From contig CP051243.1 in the NCBI GenBank assembly GCA_017795025.1, forward strand, positions 744,001 to 808,000: a stretch of DNA of 64,000 nt, in the 5' to 3' direction. Below the pieces are notes generated by a model. That model did no database searches and was not told the origin of the DNA. It saw only the letters and a list, made by a program, of their open reading frames with translations. The translations under genes and the position numbers were made by a program. Below are positions 26,087-34,455 of the stretch, piece after piece. Source of the stretch: Flavobacteriales bacterium. GTDB taxonomy: Bacteria > Bacteroidota > Bacteroidia > Flavobacteriales > Schleiferiaceae. The stretch's first letter is position 1, and the number at the start of each line of letters is the position of its first letter.

Positions 26087-26185
26087 CTAACTAAACAGGG
26101 TACTAATGGTTGTTAAACCAATCTATAAGGAACTGTACAAGAGAAACGGCGGTCCTAGGAAAGAGGTTGGGTAAGCTGCCAAAAA
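26054..26185 (-). ncRNA. Candidate small RNA antisense to the men gene direction
   Basis: On the minus strand, a hairpin TGGTT/AACCA (26107-26120) is followed by a linker containing TGTTTAGTTAGAAAGC and a strong terminator. No minus-strand gene lies upstream for kilobases, so if the terminator is used in its stronger orientation it must belong to an independent transcript. The layout and linker resemble the element at 13092-13190. The 5' end is not defined: upstream there is a T-rich stretch but no exact TAnnTTTG box. Confidence 0.35.
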
Positions 26186-26208
26186 AAATGATAAAAAGTG
26201 TTAAGTAG

Positions 26209-27216
26209 TTGAAAATCAGTTCGAAAAAATATTGTTCCGCTGCCTATTTTTCCCAAGTTCAAGAATTATGGTCTTGGTACCAATCGGATTTACCCTATTT
26301 AGAAGTACAAACCTCCGGCACCACCGGTCGACCGAAAAAGATTCAAATTCCGCGCTCCGCATTATTGCATTCGGCGCAACTGAGTATCGACTTTTTTAAG
26401 CTTAACACAAATTCGCAAATATTACTTTGTTTACCCCTGGATAAGATTGGGGGAATCATGCTGGCCATTCGCGCTTTTCGGGCGGATGCTGAAATCACTC
26501 CGGTGGAGCCTCAAAGTAATCCCTTTGCCGCTTTAGGAGGAACTGCTCCATTTGACTTCGTTTCCTTGGTCCCCAATCAACTCGCCGCAACGGAAGCCCA
26601 CTGGTCGCAGCTTAAAACCATTTTAGTAGGAGGCGGACCCATTAACGAGGCGCTTCAAAATCGGTTGGTAAACAGTGGGCTCGACACCCAGGTTTATCAT
26701 TCCTATGCCAGCACCGAAACCATTTCGCATGTGGCCCTTAAGCGGATTTATCCTAATGGGGAATCTTATTATCGTGCCCTTGCCGGGGTGCGATTTAGGG
26801 TAAATGCCGATAACTGCTTAGTAATAGATGCCCCAGATTTGGAGGTGCATCAGCTTGAAACTAAGGATGTGGTGCAATTGGAGAATGAAAGTACCTTTAC
26901 TTGGCGCGGTCGTTTTGATAATGTAGTCCTGAGTGGCGGCTTAAAGTTGTATCCCGAAGAAATTGAAAAGAAGATTAGCTGGCCATTTCCTTTCTATTTA
27001 AGTGGTATGGAAGATGAAAAGCTGGGCGAACAATTGGTTTTGGTGATGCTCCAATCGGACTACAATGAAGACCTTCATGACCTACTTAAGGCGCAGCTAT
27101 CCGGTAAAGAACGACCAAAACAATTCGTATTGCTGCGGAAGATTCAGCGTACGGCCAATGGGAAAATTAAGCGCAACGAAAGCTTAGCCGAAAGCCGCAC
27201 TATTATTCCGGTATAG
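26209..27216 (+). CDS. menE: o-Succinylbenzoate-CoA ligase
   Basis: 335-residue, compact member of the AMP-forming acyl-CoA synthetase family. The ATP-binding loop SGTTGRPKKIQIPRSAL is near residue 39, the adenylate motif SYASTETISHVAL near 165, GRFDNVVLSGGLKLYPEEIE near 230, and the final catalytic Lys region RTANGKIKRNE is near 318. It activates o-succinylbenzoate for ring closure by MenB. The start is TTG; an ATG at 26188 in another frame stops at once. Its last 14 bases overlap the convergent BASS transporter gene. Confidence 0.9.
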   Translation: MKISSKKYCSAAYFSQVQELWSWYQSDLPYLEVQTSGTTGRPKKIQIPRSALLHSAQLSIDFFKLNTNSQILLCLPLDKIGGIMLAIRAFRADAEITPVEPQSNPFAALGGTAPFDFVSLVPNQLAATEAHWSQLKTILVGGGPINEALQNRLVNSGLDTQVYHSYASTETISHVALKRIYPNGESYYRALAGVRFRVNADNCLVIDAPDLEVHQLETKDVVQLENESTFTWRGRFDNVVLSGGLKLYPEEIEKKISWPFPFYLSGMEDEKLGEQLVLVMLQSDYNEDLHDLLKAQLSGKERPKQFVLLRKIQRTANGKIKRNESLAESRTIIPV

Positions 27217-28123
27217 GCAATGGCTCATTTGGTTTTTTACGGGACCAAAAGGAGGCCAGGCTTAGTCCCGAAATAATATGCCAAATCCCCCACCAGGCGG
27301 CGACTAAAGCCATTCCTCCCAGACCTTCGAAAAAAGCAAAAATCAAAACCAGGCCTAGTCCCGAATTTTGAATGCCCGTTTCAATAGCCAGGGTGCGTCG
27401 ATCACGCTGGGCCAAGTTTCCTAGGGTACCAACGGAAAATCCCAATCCCAAGGCCAGCAGATTGTGGGCAAAGACTAATCCAATCACCAAATGAATGTAA
27501 TCGAGGAATAAATCGAAGTTGTTACTGAAGGCGATGATTACAAAGCCAATAAAGATCAATATGGAGCCGATACGGAAAATGGGAGCCATGGCTACCGCCA
27601 CAGATTTATATCGATGTTGCACGCCAAGGCCAAGCAAAAGAGGCAGTAGAATGATCATAAAGACCGTTTTACTTACATCCCAAAAATCCAACTCAATACT
27701 TTGTAAGATGGCGGCGGTAGGCTCATATAAGGAGCCGTATAACTGAAAATTAAGCGGCGTTAATCCCAAGCTGAGGAAAGTAGCTACCGAGGTGAGTCCT
27801 ACCGATAAGGCCGTGTTACCTTTCGCCAAATGACTCATGAAGTTTGAGATATTACCGCCCGGACATGCGGCGACCAAAATCATCCCCAGAGCGATACTTG
27901 GGGCTGGTTTAAGAATTAAGATTAGCAGAAAACTAAAGAGGGGTAGAAGGATAAACTGACTCAATAAGCCCAATAGGGCCGACTTGGGGTTTTGCCATAA
28001 AATCTTAAAGTCGCTCAACTTGACTTCTAAGGCGATCCCAAACATGATAATCGCCAAGCAGATATTTAAAAGGAATAAAGAATCGCTGTTAAAGTTTAAT
28101 CGGATGGAATCGATGGACTGCAT
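27203..28123 (-). CDS. Bile acid:sodium symporter (BASS/SBF) family transporter
   Basis: About 306 residues with nine to ten hydrophobic helices. The family-typical start IRLNFNSDSLFLLNICLAII is followed by MFGIALEVKLSDF, then the sodium-site region VAACPGGNISNFMSHLAKGN and the second crossing ETGIQNSGLGLVLIFAFF. Substrates of bacterial BASS proteins are organic anions; the one used here cannot be told. The frame is open to a TTG at 28153, but the ATG at 28123 fits the family N-terminus better. Last gene of a five-gene minus-strand run. Confidence 0.88.
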   Translation of the reverse strand: MQSIDSIRLNFNSDSLFLLNICLAIIMFGIALEVKLSDFKILWQNPKSALLGLLSQFILLPLFSFLLILILKPAPSIALGMILVAACPGGNISNFMSHLAKGNTALSVGLTSVATFLSLGLTPLNFQLYGSLYEPTAAILQSIELDFWDVSKTVFMIILLPLLLGLGVQHRYKSVAVAMAPIFRIGSILIFIGFVIIAFSNNFDLFLDYIHLVIGLVFAHNLLALGLGFSVGTLGNLAQRDRRTLAIETGIQNSGLGLVLIFAFFEGLGGMALVAAWWGIWHIISGLSLASFWSRKKPNEPLPIPE

Positions 28124-28173
28124 GCTTGGGAATAAAAGTCCAAAATAGAACAAAGCCCACAGATGCGCAATAA

Positions 28174-28665
28174 TTAGGACTTGCTGAGCTTACGAGAGAT
28201 TTCAAAAACGGCTGGACAAAGGTTGGCATTACGCTCCGTGAGTTTTAAAATCTGATGCATTCGATTGCGATTGGTATGCGGGTAATCCCTGCAGGCCTTG
28301 GGGCGAACTTCGTAGATACTGCAATAATTGTCATCGCCTAAAAATGGGCAGGGGAGCTGATTCATAACCCAGTCACCATCCTCATCTACCTTAACAAAGC
28401 GGTCCATAAAGTCGCCCGCCTTGAGTTTTAGATGCTTAGCCATACGGTCGATATCCGCTTGCAACAAACGGGGTCCAGCCGTTTTACAGCAGTTGGCACA
28501 ACTTAGGCAGTCAAATTCGGCAAACACTTCCTCATGGGCATCGGCAAATTCTCGGTCCAAGAATTTCGCCTTGCGTTTGCTGAGTTCCTTAAAAATTCTT
28601 TTGGTTTCCTTTCGCTCTAATTTGGCTTTGGCCTTAAAAGCTTGCAGATCAAAATTATTTTCCAC
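28174..28665 (-). CDS. YkgJ-type cysteine cluster protein
   Basis: 163 residues from a GTG that overlaps the upstream glycosyltransferase gene. Two Cys clusters, CLSCANCC (near residue 53) and CPFLGDDNYCSIYEVRPKAC (near 105), match the YkgJ zinc- or iron-chelating family (formerly UPF0153). A Lys-rich helical N-terminus precedes them. The role is unknown. The position in an operon with a sugar-phosphate transferase is probably not functional evidence. Confidence 0.85.
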   Translation of the reverse strand: MENNFDLQAFKAKAKLERKETKRIFKELSKRKAKFLDREFADAHEEVFAEFDCLSCANCCKTAGPRLLQADIDRMAKHLKLKAGDFMDRFVKVDEDGDWVMNQLPCPFLGDDNYCSIYEVRPKACRDYPHTNRNRMHQILKLTERNANLCPAVFEISRKLSKS

Positions 28666-30073
28666 GACCCTGTAATACGATAATTACGGTATAGATAAGG
28701 ATTTTGATATCATTGAGCAAGGACATATTCTCAATGTAAATAACATCAAACTTAAGGCGCTCCACCATTTCCTCAACATTAGAAGCATAGCCAAACTTGA
28801 CCATTCCCCAGGAGGTGATGCCCGGCTTTACCTTTTGCAGGTAACGGTAGTGTGGGGCATTTTTGGAAATGAGTTCCATGTAGAACTTACGTTCGGGGCG
28901 TGGTCCTACAATGGACATATCGCCAATTAAAACATTGAAAAATTGGGGTAATTCATCTAAGCGATACTTGCGCATGATTCGGCCCCAAGGGGTAATACGA
29001 TCATCATTTTCGCTGCTCAGCTGCGGTCCGTTCTTTTCGGCATCCGTAACCATGGAACGGAACTTATACATGTAAAACTCCTTGCCATGAATGCCCACGC
29101 GCTTCTGTTTAAAGAAAATAGGTCCTTTGTCACTGAGTTTAGTAATCAAACCCACGATGATAAATAAGGGCGAGAGTATGATTAGGATGAGGAAAGAGGA
29201 TATAATGTCAAAAAGTCGTTTCAAAACCATTTGCCAAGGCGGCATTAATTGATGGTTAATCTCCACAAGGGGTATCGAGCGCATGGATTCCATTCGCACC
29301 TTGCCGGAGATAATGTCGTAAGTATCAGGAATCATCTTAATCTTTACGGGCGTTTCCTCTAAAAGGTTGAGTACTTCTTCCAATTTATGATGCTCGGAAG
29401 ATTCGATGGCGATGATTACTTCCTCTACTTGATGCTCCCGAATAAATTTGGGTAGGTCCAAGTGATTACCCAAATGCTCGAGGTTTTTTTCGAGTAAAAA
29501 ACGAATGTTGTTATCTACACTCACAAAACCCACAAAACGGTGTCCAGTATTGCGATTGGAGCTGCTTTCCAGTTTAGCGTAGAGTTCGGCAGCCTTGGCA
29601 TTACTACCAATCATTAAAGTGTTGAAGAATATTTTTCCGGCTCGGGTGCGATAGGCCGTACGAGTAGTAAGTAGGGTGCGGAAAAGAGCCGTAAAGAAGA
29701 AGTGACTGCTAAAATAAACCAAGAAGCCGCGGTAATAATCCGTGTAGCTCGAAACGGTATCATCTAAAATAAGGGCAAAGAAAATGAAGATACTACCGAG
29801 CAAACTGCTGTTGAAGGTGTAAAAGAGGTCCTTGAGGCGGGAGCGACGGTAGATATCGCGATAGAAATCGGTAATGTGGTAAACGGTTAGCCAGAAAACC
29901 GGAATCATAAAGAGTCCGATAAAATAGCTGGTGCTAAACTCTAAGTTACTTAAACCAAACTTCTCTGCTTCCACCACCAACTTCCGGAAAACGAATAGGG
30001 AGGTATAAGCTAGAATAGCGGCTAGGCCATCCCAAATCTGATATTTTAAGCTTTGTAACTGAGGCTTTTTCAC
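28655..30073 (-). CDS. Polyprenyl-phosphate glycosyl-1-phosphate transferase (WcaJ-like)
   Basis: 472 residues. Four to five N-terminal membrane helices (to about residue 130) are followed by a nucleotide-fold-like soluble region (about 150-265) and a C-terminal bacterial sugar transferase domain from about 275. That domain shows LFDIISSFLILIILSPLF, FFKQKRVGIHGKEFYMYKFR, the RKYRLDELPQFFNVLIGDMS stretch and VGPRPERKFY. It transfers a sugar-1-phosphate to undecaprenyl phosphate, the priming step for exopolysaccharide or capsule. No glycosyltransferases or Wzx/Wzy are nearby, so this is a detached priming gene. GTG start. Confidence 0.92.
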   Translation of the reverse strand: MKKPQLQSLKYQIWDGLAAILAYTSLFVFRKLVVEAEKFGLSNLEFSTSYFIGLFMIPVFWLTVYHITDFYRDIYRRSRLKDLFYTFNSSLLGSIFIFFALILDDTVSSYTDYYRGFLVYFSSHFFFTALFRTLLTTRTAYRTRAGKIFFNTLMIGSNAKAAELYAKLESSSNRNTGHRFVGFVSVDNNIRFLLEKNLEHLGNHLDLPKFIREHQVEEVIIAIESSEHHKLEEVLNLLEETPVKIKMIPDTYDIISGKVRMESMRSIPLVEINHQLMPPWQMVLKRLFDIISSFLILIILSPLFIIVGLITKLSDKGPIFFKQKRVGIHGKEFYMYKFRSMVTDAEKNGPQLSSENDDRITPWGRIMRKYRLDELPQFFNVLIGDMSIVGPRPERKFYMELISKNAPHYRYLQKVKPGITSWGMVKFGYASNVEEMVERLKFDVIYIENMSLLNDIKILIYTVIIVLQGRGK

Positions 30074-30990
30074 GGAATATAAACCAACTTTATATTGTCC
30101 AAGAAAATGCGAGCTTCGGGAAGGTTATCTGGTTTTTGTGCGCGAATAAGTACTTGATATCCGCTCGCTCCGGGGAAGGCCTGGAGCTCGGTAATCAGGT
30201 TAATATAGATTTTATTCCATTCTGATTTTGGCAATACGCCGGCGGTAACATCACTTCGATCACCGGTAGGGAGGTTGGCCACTAAGCCAAATCCTACTTG
30301 AGCATTGGTGCGATAGGTAATTTCCAAATACAAATTTTGGGTTCCAGGAGGAATGCTGTAGCTCACCACCGAATGCAAGTCAACTTGTGGGTTTTGGGCG
30401 TCTAAAACAATTAAACCAGATTCGGAGTTGGGTTCCGGCTGGTTAGCGCCATAGGCTTGAAAGCTGAAAATACTATCGGCATCATCAATTTTGATAAAGC
30501 CGGTATCGCTAAAGGCGGTTCTTTGAAAGTTAAGACCAGGATCATCGAAATCCTCTACAATTGTTACTTCATAAAAGTCTTTATAAGTAACTACTAAATC
30601 GTCTTCCGGAATGATTAGAGTATCTGGCGCACCACCGGTATTCTCATAGTCAAATTCTAAGTTGACCGGGGTAAGGGAGGTGTTAATGGATCTAAAGCTA
30701 CTGATGCCATTGGTACTAATGCCGGCAAGCAATCGGAGCTCATTCTTACCCTCTTTTGGAATTACGGGCAAAATAGCGGGTAATTCAAAGGCCCCAATAA
30801 TCTTATCGTTAAGGTAAACCCATACGGTGGAGAAATCGCTGTGTGCGGTGCCTTCTTCCGAATAATCGGTTTGCAGATGCATCCGATCAATTTTAAGATA
30901 GAGCGGACGCGCTGCTTCCTCTTGGTTACAGCCAAGAAAGAGGCTCAGTAGAATACTGAAAAGGAAGGACCGGTATAATAGTTTCGTCAT
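30070..30990 (-). CDS. Predicted lipoprotein of unknown function
   Basis: 306 residues. MTKLLYRSFLFSILLSLFLG leads to the lipobox Cys (residue 21). The mature part is beta-rich. The second half, after about residue 155 (TIVEDFDDPG), looks like a carbohydrate-binding-type jelly roll: LYLEITYRTNAQVGFGL, SEWNKIYINLI and ARIFLDNIKLVY. The first half contains a possible small Ig-like unit. Overlaps the glycosylphosphotransferase start by 4 bases, so the two are probably coupled, suggesting a polysaccharide-related role. Family not recognised. Confidence 0.65.
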   Translation of the reverse strand: MTKLLYRSFLFSILLSLFLGCNQEEAARPLYLKIDRMHLQTDYSEEGTAHSDFSTVWVYLNDKIIGAFELPAILPVIPKEGKNELRLLAGISTNGISSFRSINTSLTPVNLEFDYENTGGAPDTLIIPEDDLVVTYKDFYEVTIVEDFDDPGLNFQRTAFSDTGFIKIDDADSIFSFQAYGANQPEPNSESGLIVLDAQNPQVDLHSVVSYSIPPGTQNLYLEITYRTNAQVGFGLVANLPTGDRSDVTAGVLPKSEWNKIYINLITELQAFPGASGYQVLIRAQKPDNLPEARIFLDNIKLVYIP

Positions 30991-30999
30991 CTCTTGCTT

Positions 31000-31998
31000 T
31001 TACGCAATGAGGTTGAGGTTTAGTTTGATTTGGTCTAGAATATCGTGCGCCACTTTTAAGGCTCGATATCCATCGACTAGACTAACGCTCACTTCCTGCT
31101 TTTTATTGATTGCGGATGCAAAAGAATGTAATTCTTCTTGAATAGCGTTAATTGGCGGGCATTCCGGCTTCTCAAAATAGATCTGTTTTTGCTTTCCTTC
31201 TCCTAAATCCATGATCATGGCGTAGGGATCGTCGTGGTCCACTTCATTTTTCATGCGCACCAATTCACTTTCTTTCGCTAAGAAATCTACAGTGATATAG
31301 GCATCTCGCTGAAAGATGCGGGTCTTACGCATGTTTTTTAAAGAGATACGGCTGGCAGTTAAATTTGCCACACAGCCATTTTCAAATTCAAGTCGGGCAT
31401 TAGCAATATCTGGGCTGTCGCTTAAAACCGCTACGCCACTGGCGGAAATCTTTTTCACCTCACTCTTTACCGCATGCAATACAATATCTAAATCGTGAAT
31501 CATTAAATCCAAAACCACCGGGACATCGGTGCCCCGCGGATTAAACTCCGCCAAACGGTGCGTCTCAATAAACATTGGATTTTGAATCTGATCTTGCACA
31601 GCCGTATAGGCAGGGTTAAAGCGCTCCACATGGCCTACTTGCGCCTTGATGCCAGCTTCGGCACTTACCTTGATAAGATCTTCGGCCTGCGCTGGAGTTT
31701 CGGTTATCGGTTTTTCAATAAAAAAGTGCTTTCCTTTTTGCGCCACCATTAGCCCCAAATCATAGTGATTGAGAGTTGGGGTTACAATATCCACCACATC
31801 GACAGCATCAACAAGGGTTTCGATGGATTCGAAGGAAGGTAGGCCTAATTCTTCGCTTACTTTTTGCGCTCGTTCTTGATCGGGATCAAAAAAGCCTAGA
31901 AGTTCATAAACCTCTCCTAAATTTTTAATGCACTTCATGTGGATAGTGCCTAAATGACCCGCTCCTAAAACGCCAATACGCAATCTCGATTCATTCAT
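31000..31998 (-). CDS. Gfo/Idh/MocA-family NAD(P)-dependent oxidoreductase
   Basis: 332 residues. The Rossmann loop GAGHLGTIHMKCI is at residues 11-23. IVTPTLNHYDLG and the catalytic-Lys motif FFIEKPITETPAQA (near residue 93) follow, then GHVERFNPAY and the C-terminal sheet domain with LMIHDLDIVLHAV. Such enzymes oxidise or reduce sugar nucleotides or inositols. Because it starts an operon with a lipoprotein and a sugar-phosphate transferase, a role in making a nucleotide sugar for a surface glycan is plausible but unproven. The predicted mRNA begins almost at the ATG. Confidence 0.88.
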   Translation of the reverse strand: MNESRLRIGVLGAGHLGTIHMKCIKNLGEVYELLGFFDPDQERAQKVSEELGLPSFESIETLVDAVDVVDIVTPTLNHYDLGLMVAQKGKHFFIEKPITETPAQAEDLIKVSAEAGIKAQVGHVERFNPAYTAVQDQIQNPMFIETHRLAEFNPRGTDVPVVLDLMIHDLDIVLHAVKSEVKKISASGVAVLSDSPDIANARLEFENGCVANLTASRISLKNMRKTRIFQRDAYITVDFLAKESELVRMKNEVDHDDPYAMIMDLGEGKQKQIYFEKPECPPINAIQEELHSFASAINKKQEVSVSLVDGYRALKVAHDILDQIKLNLNLIA

Positions 31999-32003
31999 GG
32001 CGG

Positions 32004-32031
32004 CAAATTTACGGGATTGGCCTTGAGCAAA
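32004..32031 (-). promoter_or_regulatory. Promoter of the oxidoreductase operon (near-leaderless)
   Basis: On the minus strand a TTTG (32028-32031) is followed after 16 bases by TAAATTTG (32004-32011), matching the Bacteroidetes -33 and -7 elements. Only CCGCC separates the -7 element from the ATG, so the transcript should start at or next to the start codon. Confidence 0.6.
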
Positions 32032-32108
32032 GGAGATATCAGCCTTTAAGTGTTCACAAAATTCTGTTTATTTTTTCCTTCTCCTTAAATTTCTAGACTT
32101 CGAATTAG

Positions 32109-32116
32109 GAATTTTG
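32109..32116 (+). promoter_or_regulatory. Possible -7 element before pcm
   Basis: GAATTTTG differs from TAnnTTTG only at its first base and ends 4 bases before the pcm ATG, the same spacing as in the oxidoreductase, queE and tsaD cases. Confidence 0.35.
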
Positions 32117-32120
32117 TGCC

Positions 32121-32762
32121 ATGGCAGATTTGGCTCGTCACAGAGGAATGCGAAACAAGCTGGTTCGGCTCTTAATCGACAAGGGTATTCGCGATAAGGA
32201 AGTGCTCAAAGCAATTGGCGCCGTTCCTCGTCACCTCTTTATTGACAGCAGCTTTGAGGAGTTTGCCTATCAGGATAAAGCCTTTCCCATTGCTGCAGGA
32301 CAAACCATTTCGCAGCCTTATACAGTGGCCTTTCAAAGCGAGAAATTGGCATTAAAACCGGGTCAAAAAGTTTTAGAGGTAGGAACGGGCAGCGGATATC
32401 AGGCGGCGGTGCTGGCCCAGATGGGCATCAAGGTTTACAGCATTGAGCGACAAAAGGAGCTTTTCGACGCCACCAAACCGCTTCTCAGCAAACTGGGGTA
32501 TAAACTGTATATGAAATACGGTGATGGCTATGCGGGATTGCCAAACCATGCGCCATTTGATGGAATAATCGTTACAGCAGGAGCACCCGAAATTCCCAAA
32601 GCCCTATTAGAACAGCTAAAACCGGGCGGTAATTTAGTTATTCCGGTAGGCCGTGAGGTGCAAAAAATGAAGGTGGTAAAGCGTAAGTCCGAAACCGATT
32701 TTGAAGTGAAGGATTATGGCGACTTTCGTTTTGTGCCGATGCTTCACGATCGCAATGCCTAA
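32121..32762 (+). CDS. pcm: Protein-L-isoaspartate O-methyltransferase
   Basis: 213 residues. It methylates L-isoaspartyl residues in aged proteins so they can revert. AVPRHLFID and AGQTISQPYTVAF form the substrate site, VLEVGTGSGYQAAVLAQMG is the SAM-binding motif I, and PFDGIIVTAGAPEIP with LKPGGNLVIPVG give post-motif I to III. It stands alone between divergent and convergent genes, sharing its stop with the next one: TAA at 32760-32762 overlaps the minus-strand stop in the bases CTAA. Confidence 0.96.
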   Translation: MADLARHRGMRNKLVRLLIDKGIRDKEVLKAIGAVPRHLFIDSSFEEFAYQDKAFPIAAGQTISQPYTVAFQSEKLALKPGQKVLEVGTGSGYQAAVLAQMGIKVYSIERQKELFDATKPLLSKLGYKLYMKYGDGYAGLPNHAPFDGIIVTAGAPEIPKALLEQLKPGGNLVIPVGREVQKMKVVKRKSETDFEVKDYGDFRFVPMLHDRNA

Positions 32763-33268
32763 TAGGCTTCTTGCAGTTTATCGCCGTAAAAAACTAAGCC
32801 CCGACCATTGTAATAAAGTTCGTATTGAATTTCTACAAAGCTTTGAACCTCGTCGAGCTCATAATACATTTTAAGACTACAGGTGTATAGGTTTTTCCAT
32901 TTGGGATGTGGCCGATAATCAGCGAAAGCAAAGCTGAGGGAGCCTCCATTGCGAAGAAGCTCCCGATAGTGGCCGACCATTAAACCTAATTTTTGCTCGA
33001 AACTGGCCTTAAGCTCGGGGTAGGTTCGGTTCATCTCTACTTTCCATTCTTCCTTTTCATTGGCGGAAAGATCTTGATTGTCGATGAGGGCCCGCCAGGT
33101 TTTTACCCGGATATACTCCAAGTTAGGATAAGCGGCGGTGTCGCTTAGCAAGCTGTAAAAATCCTGAGCAAAGTTTTCGAAGTTGGCATCCGTTTGGGCG
33201 GAGACGCCAAGGCTTGATAAGCCTAAGATTAGGCTAAAAAGTACCTTTCGAATCTTAATTATCACCAT
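32759..33268 (-). CDS. Secreted protein of unknown function
   Basis: 169 residues with a signal peptide (KVLFSLILGLSSLGVSAQ, cleavage near residue 25). The mature part is helical, then ends in a strand-rich KMYYELDEVQSFVEIQYELY. No domain is recognised. Its first 14 bases overlap the AIM24-like gene, so the two are cotranscribed. Its stop interlocks with that of pcm. Confidence 0.7.
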   Translation of the reverse strand: MVIIKIRKVLFSLILGLSSLGVSAQTDANFENFAQDFYSLLSDTAAYPNLEYIRVKTWRALIDNQDLSANEKEEWKVEMNRTYPELKASFEQKLGLMVGHYRELLRNGGSLSFAFADYRPHPKWKNLYTCSLKMYYELDEVQSFVEIQYELYYNGRGLVFYGDKLQEAY

Positions 33269-34049
33269 CTAATAAATCTCCTAATCCTCCTAAAATACTG
33301 CCTTCACCTTTACGCTTTCCGCCCATTTTGGGGGCCGATGAAATGATTTTATCGGCTAAACGACTAAAGGGGAGGGATTGTATATAAACCTTACCGGGGC
33401 CACTTAATTGTGCATAGAAGAAGCCTTCGCCACCAAATAAACTATTTTTAATTCCCCCTACAAATTGAATATCGTAGTCTACGCTCGGCTGAAAGCCAAC
33501 TAAGCAACCCGTATCAACCCTAAGGCGTTCGCCAGCAAGCAATTCTTTTTCGATAATCGTCCCTCCTGCATGCAAGAAGGCCATCCCGTCGCCTTCCAGT
33601 TTTTGCATGATAAATCCTTCTCCGCCAAAGAGGCCAACGCCCAGTCTTTTTCGGAATTCTAGGCTTACGCTTACGCCTTTAGCGGCACAAAGGAAGGCAT
33701 CCTTCTGACAGATAATTTTACCGCCATTAAGACCCAAATCGAAAGGAATGATTTTCCCGGGATAAGGCGCAGCGAAATATACCTTTTGCTTGCCCAAGCC
33801 TGAATTACTGAAGGCGGTCATAAAAAGACCCTCTCCGGTTAAGGCGCGTTTTCCGGCATTCCAAACTTTACCTAAAAAGCTTTCATTTTCCCTAGAGCCA
33901 TCGCCAAAAATGGTATCCATTTCAATTCCCTGCTCCATCATCATCAAGCTGCCTGGCTCGGCAATAGCGGTTTCACCGGGATCTAGTTCGATTTCTACCG
34001 CCTGCATTTCTTCGCCAATAAGGCGGTAATCTATTTCATGTGCTTGCAT
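33255..34049 (-). CDS. AIM24/TIGR00266 family protein
   Basis: 264 residues with the beta-helix-like AIM24 pattern: LDPGETAIAEPGSLMMMEQG, ALTGEGLFMTAFSN, AAPYPGKIIPFDL and GGEGFIMQKLEGDGMAFLHAGGT-type strands ending in GPGKVYIQSLPFSRLADKI. The Gly-rich C-terminal tail (GGLGDLLDG) is common in bacterial members. Family function is unknown in bacteria. Its promoter box is 17 bases upstream. Confidence 0.9.
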   Translation of the reverse strand: MQAHEIDYRLIGEEMQAVEIELDPGETAIAEPGSLMMMEQGIEMDTIFGDGSRENESFLGKVWNAGKRALTGEGLFMTAFSNSGLGKQKVYFAAPYPGKIIPFDLGLNGGKIICQKDAFLCAAKGVSVSLEFRKRLGVGLFGGEGFIMQKLEGDGMAFLHAGGTIIEKELLAGERLRVDTGCLVGFQPSVDYDIQFVGGIKNSLFGGEGFFYAQLSGPGKVYIQSLPFSRLADKIISSAPKMGGKRKGEGSILGGLGDLLDGDN

Positions 34050-34065
34050 TGCAAAAAGTATTATT

Positions 34066-34073
34066 CAAAGGTA
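34066..34073 (-). promoter_or_regulatory. Bacteroidetes -7 promoter element before the AIM24-like gene
   Basis: Minus strand TACCTTTG matches TAnnTTTG exactly, 16 bases from the ATG at 34049, predicting a leader of about 10 bases. Confidence 0.5.
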
Positions 34074-34104
34074 TTAAAGATAGGTCTTGCTACTTGAGGA
34101 TTGA

Positions 34105-34455
34105 TTAGGACCTTTTTAATTGCAGGCGAAATTTAATCTGCCTTTCCTGCATTTGATTCGGGATAAAGATTTTCATGCCCGAAAACATTTTTTGCAATTG
34201 CACCTCAGTAAAGGCATTATTCGCCTCAATTGAGATTACCTCTACTTCATGATTGGTCCTAATTCTTAATTCCACCATAGCCGTTTCGGGAATCATAGTA
34301 CCTACTAGCGCTTCTGGCAGTTGCATTTGACTATTGATCTGCCGTATAGCGATTTGTTTGAAGGTTTGATTTTGAATGCGCACTTGCTTCTCCGTTAAAT
34401 CGCTACTGGGGCTGCCGCTTAATAGCAGGCTTAGGTAAATAATTAAAGTTTTCAT
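34105..34455 (-). CDS. Small exported protein, possibly TonB C-terminal-like
   Basis: 116 residues from the ATG at 34455, which gives a normal signal peptide (MKTLIIYLSLLLSGSPSSDL). The frame is open to an ATG at 34599, but the extra 48 residues look unlike a protein start. The mature part, TAMVELRIRTNHEVEVISIE followed by AFTEVQLQKMFSGMKIFIPN and QIKFRLQLK, has the strand-helix-strand layout of a TonB-type C-terminal domain but no transmembrane or proline-rich linker. Family assignment is tentative. Confidence 0.55.
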   Translation of the reverse strand: MKTLIIYLSLLLSGSPSSDLTEKQVRIQNQTFKQIAIRQINSQMQLPEALVGTMIPETAMVELRIRTNHEVEVISIEANNAFTEVQLQKMFSGMKIFIPNQMQERQIKFRLQLKRS

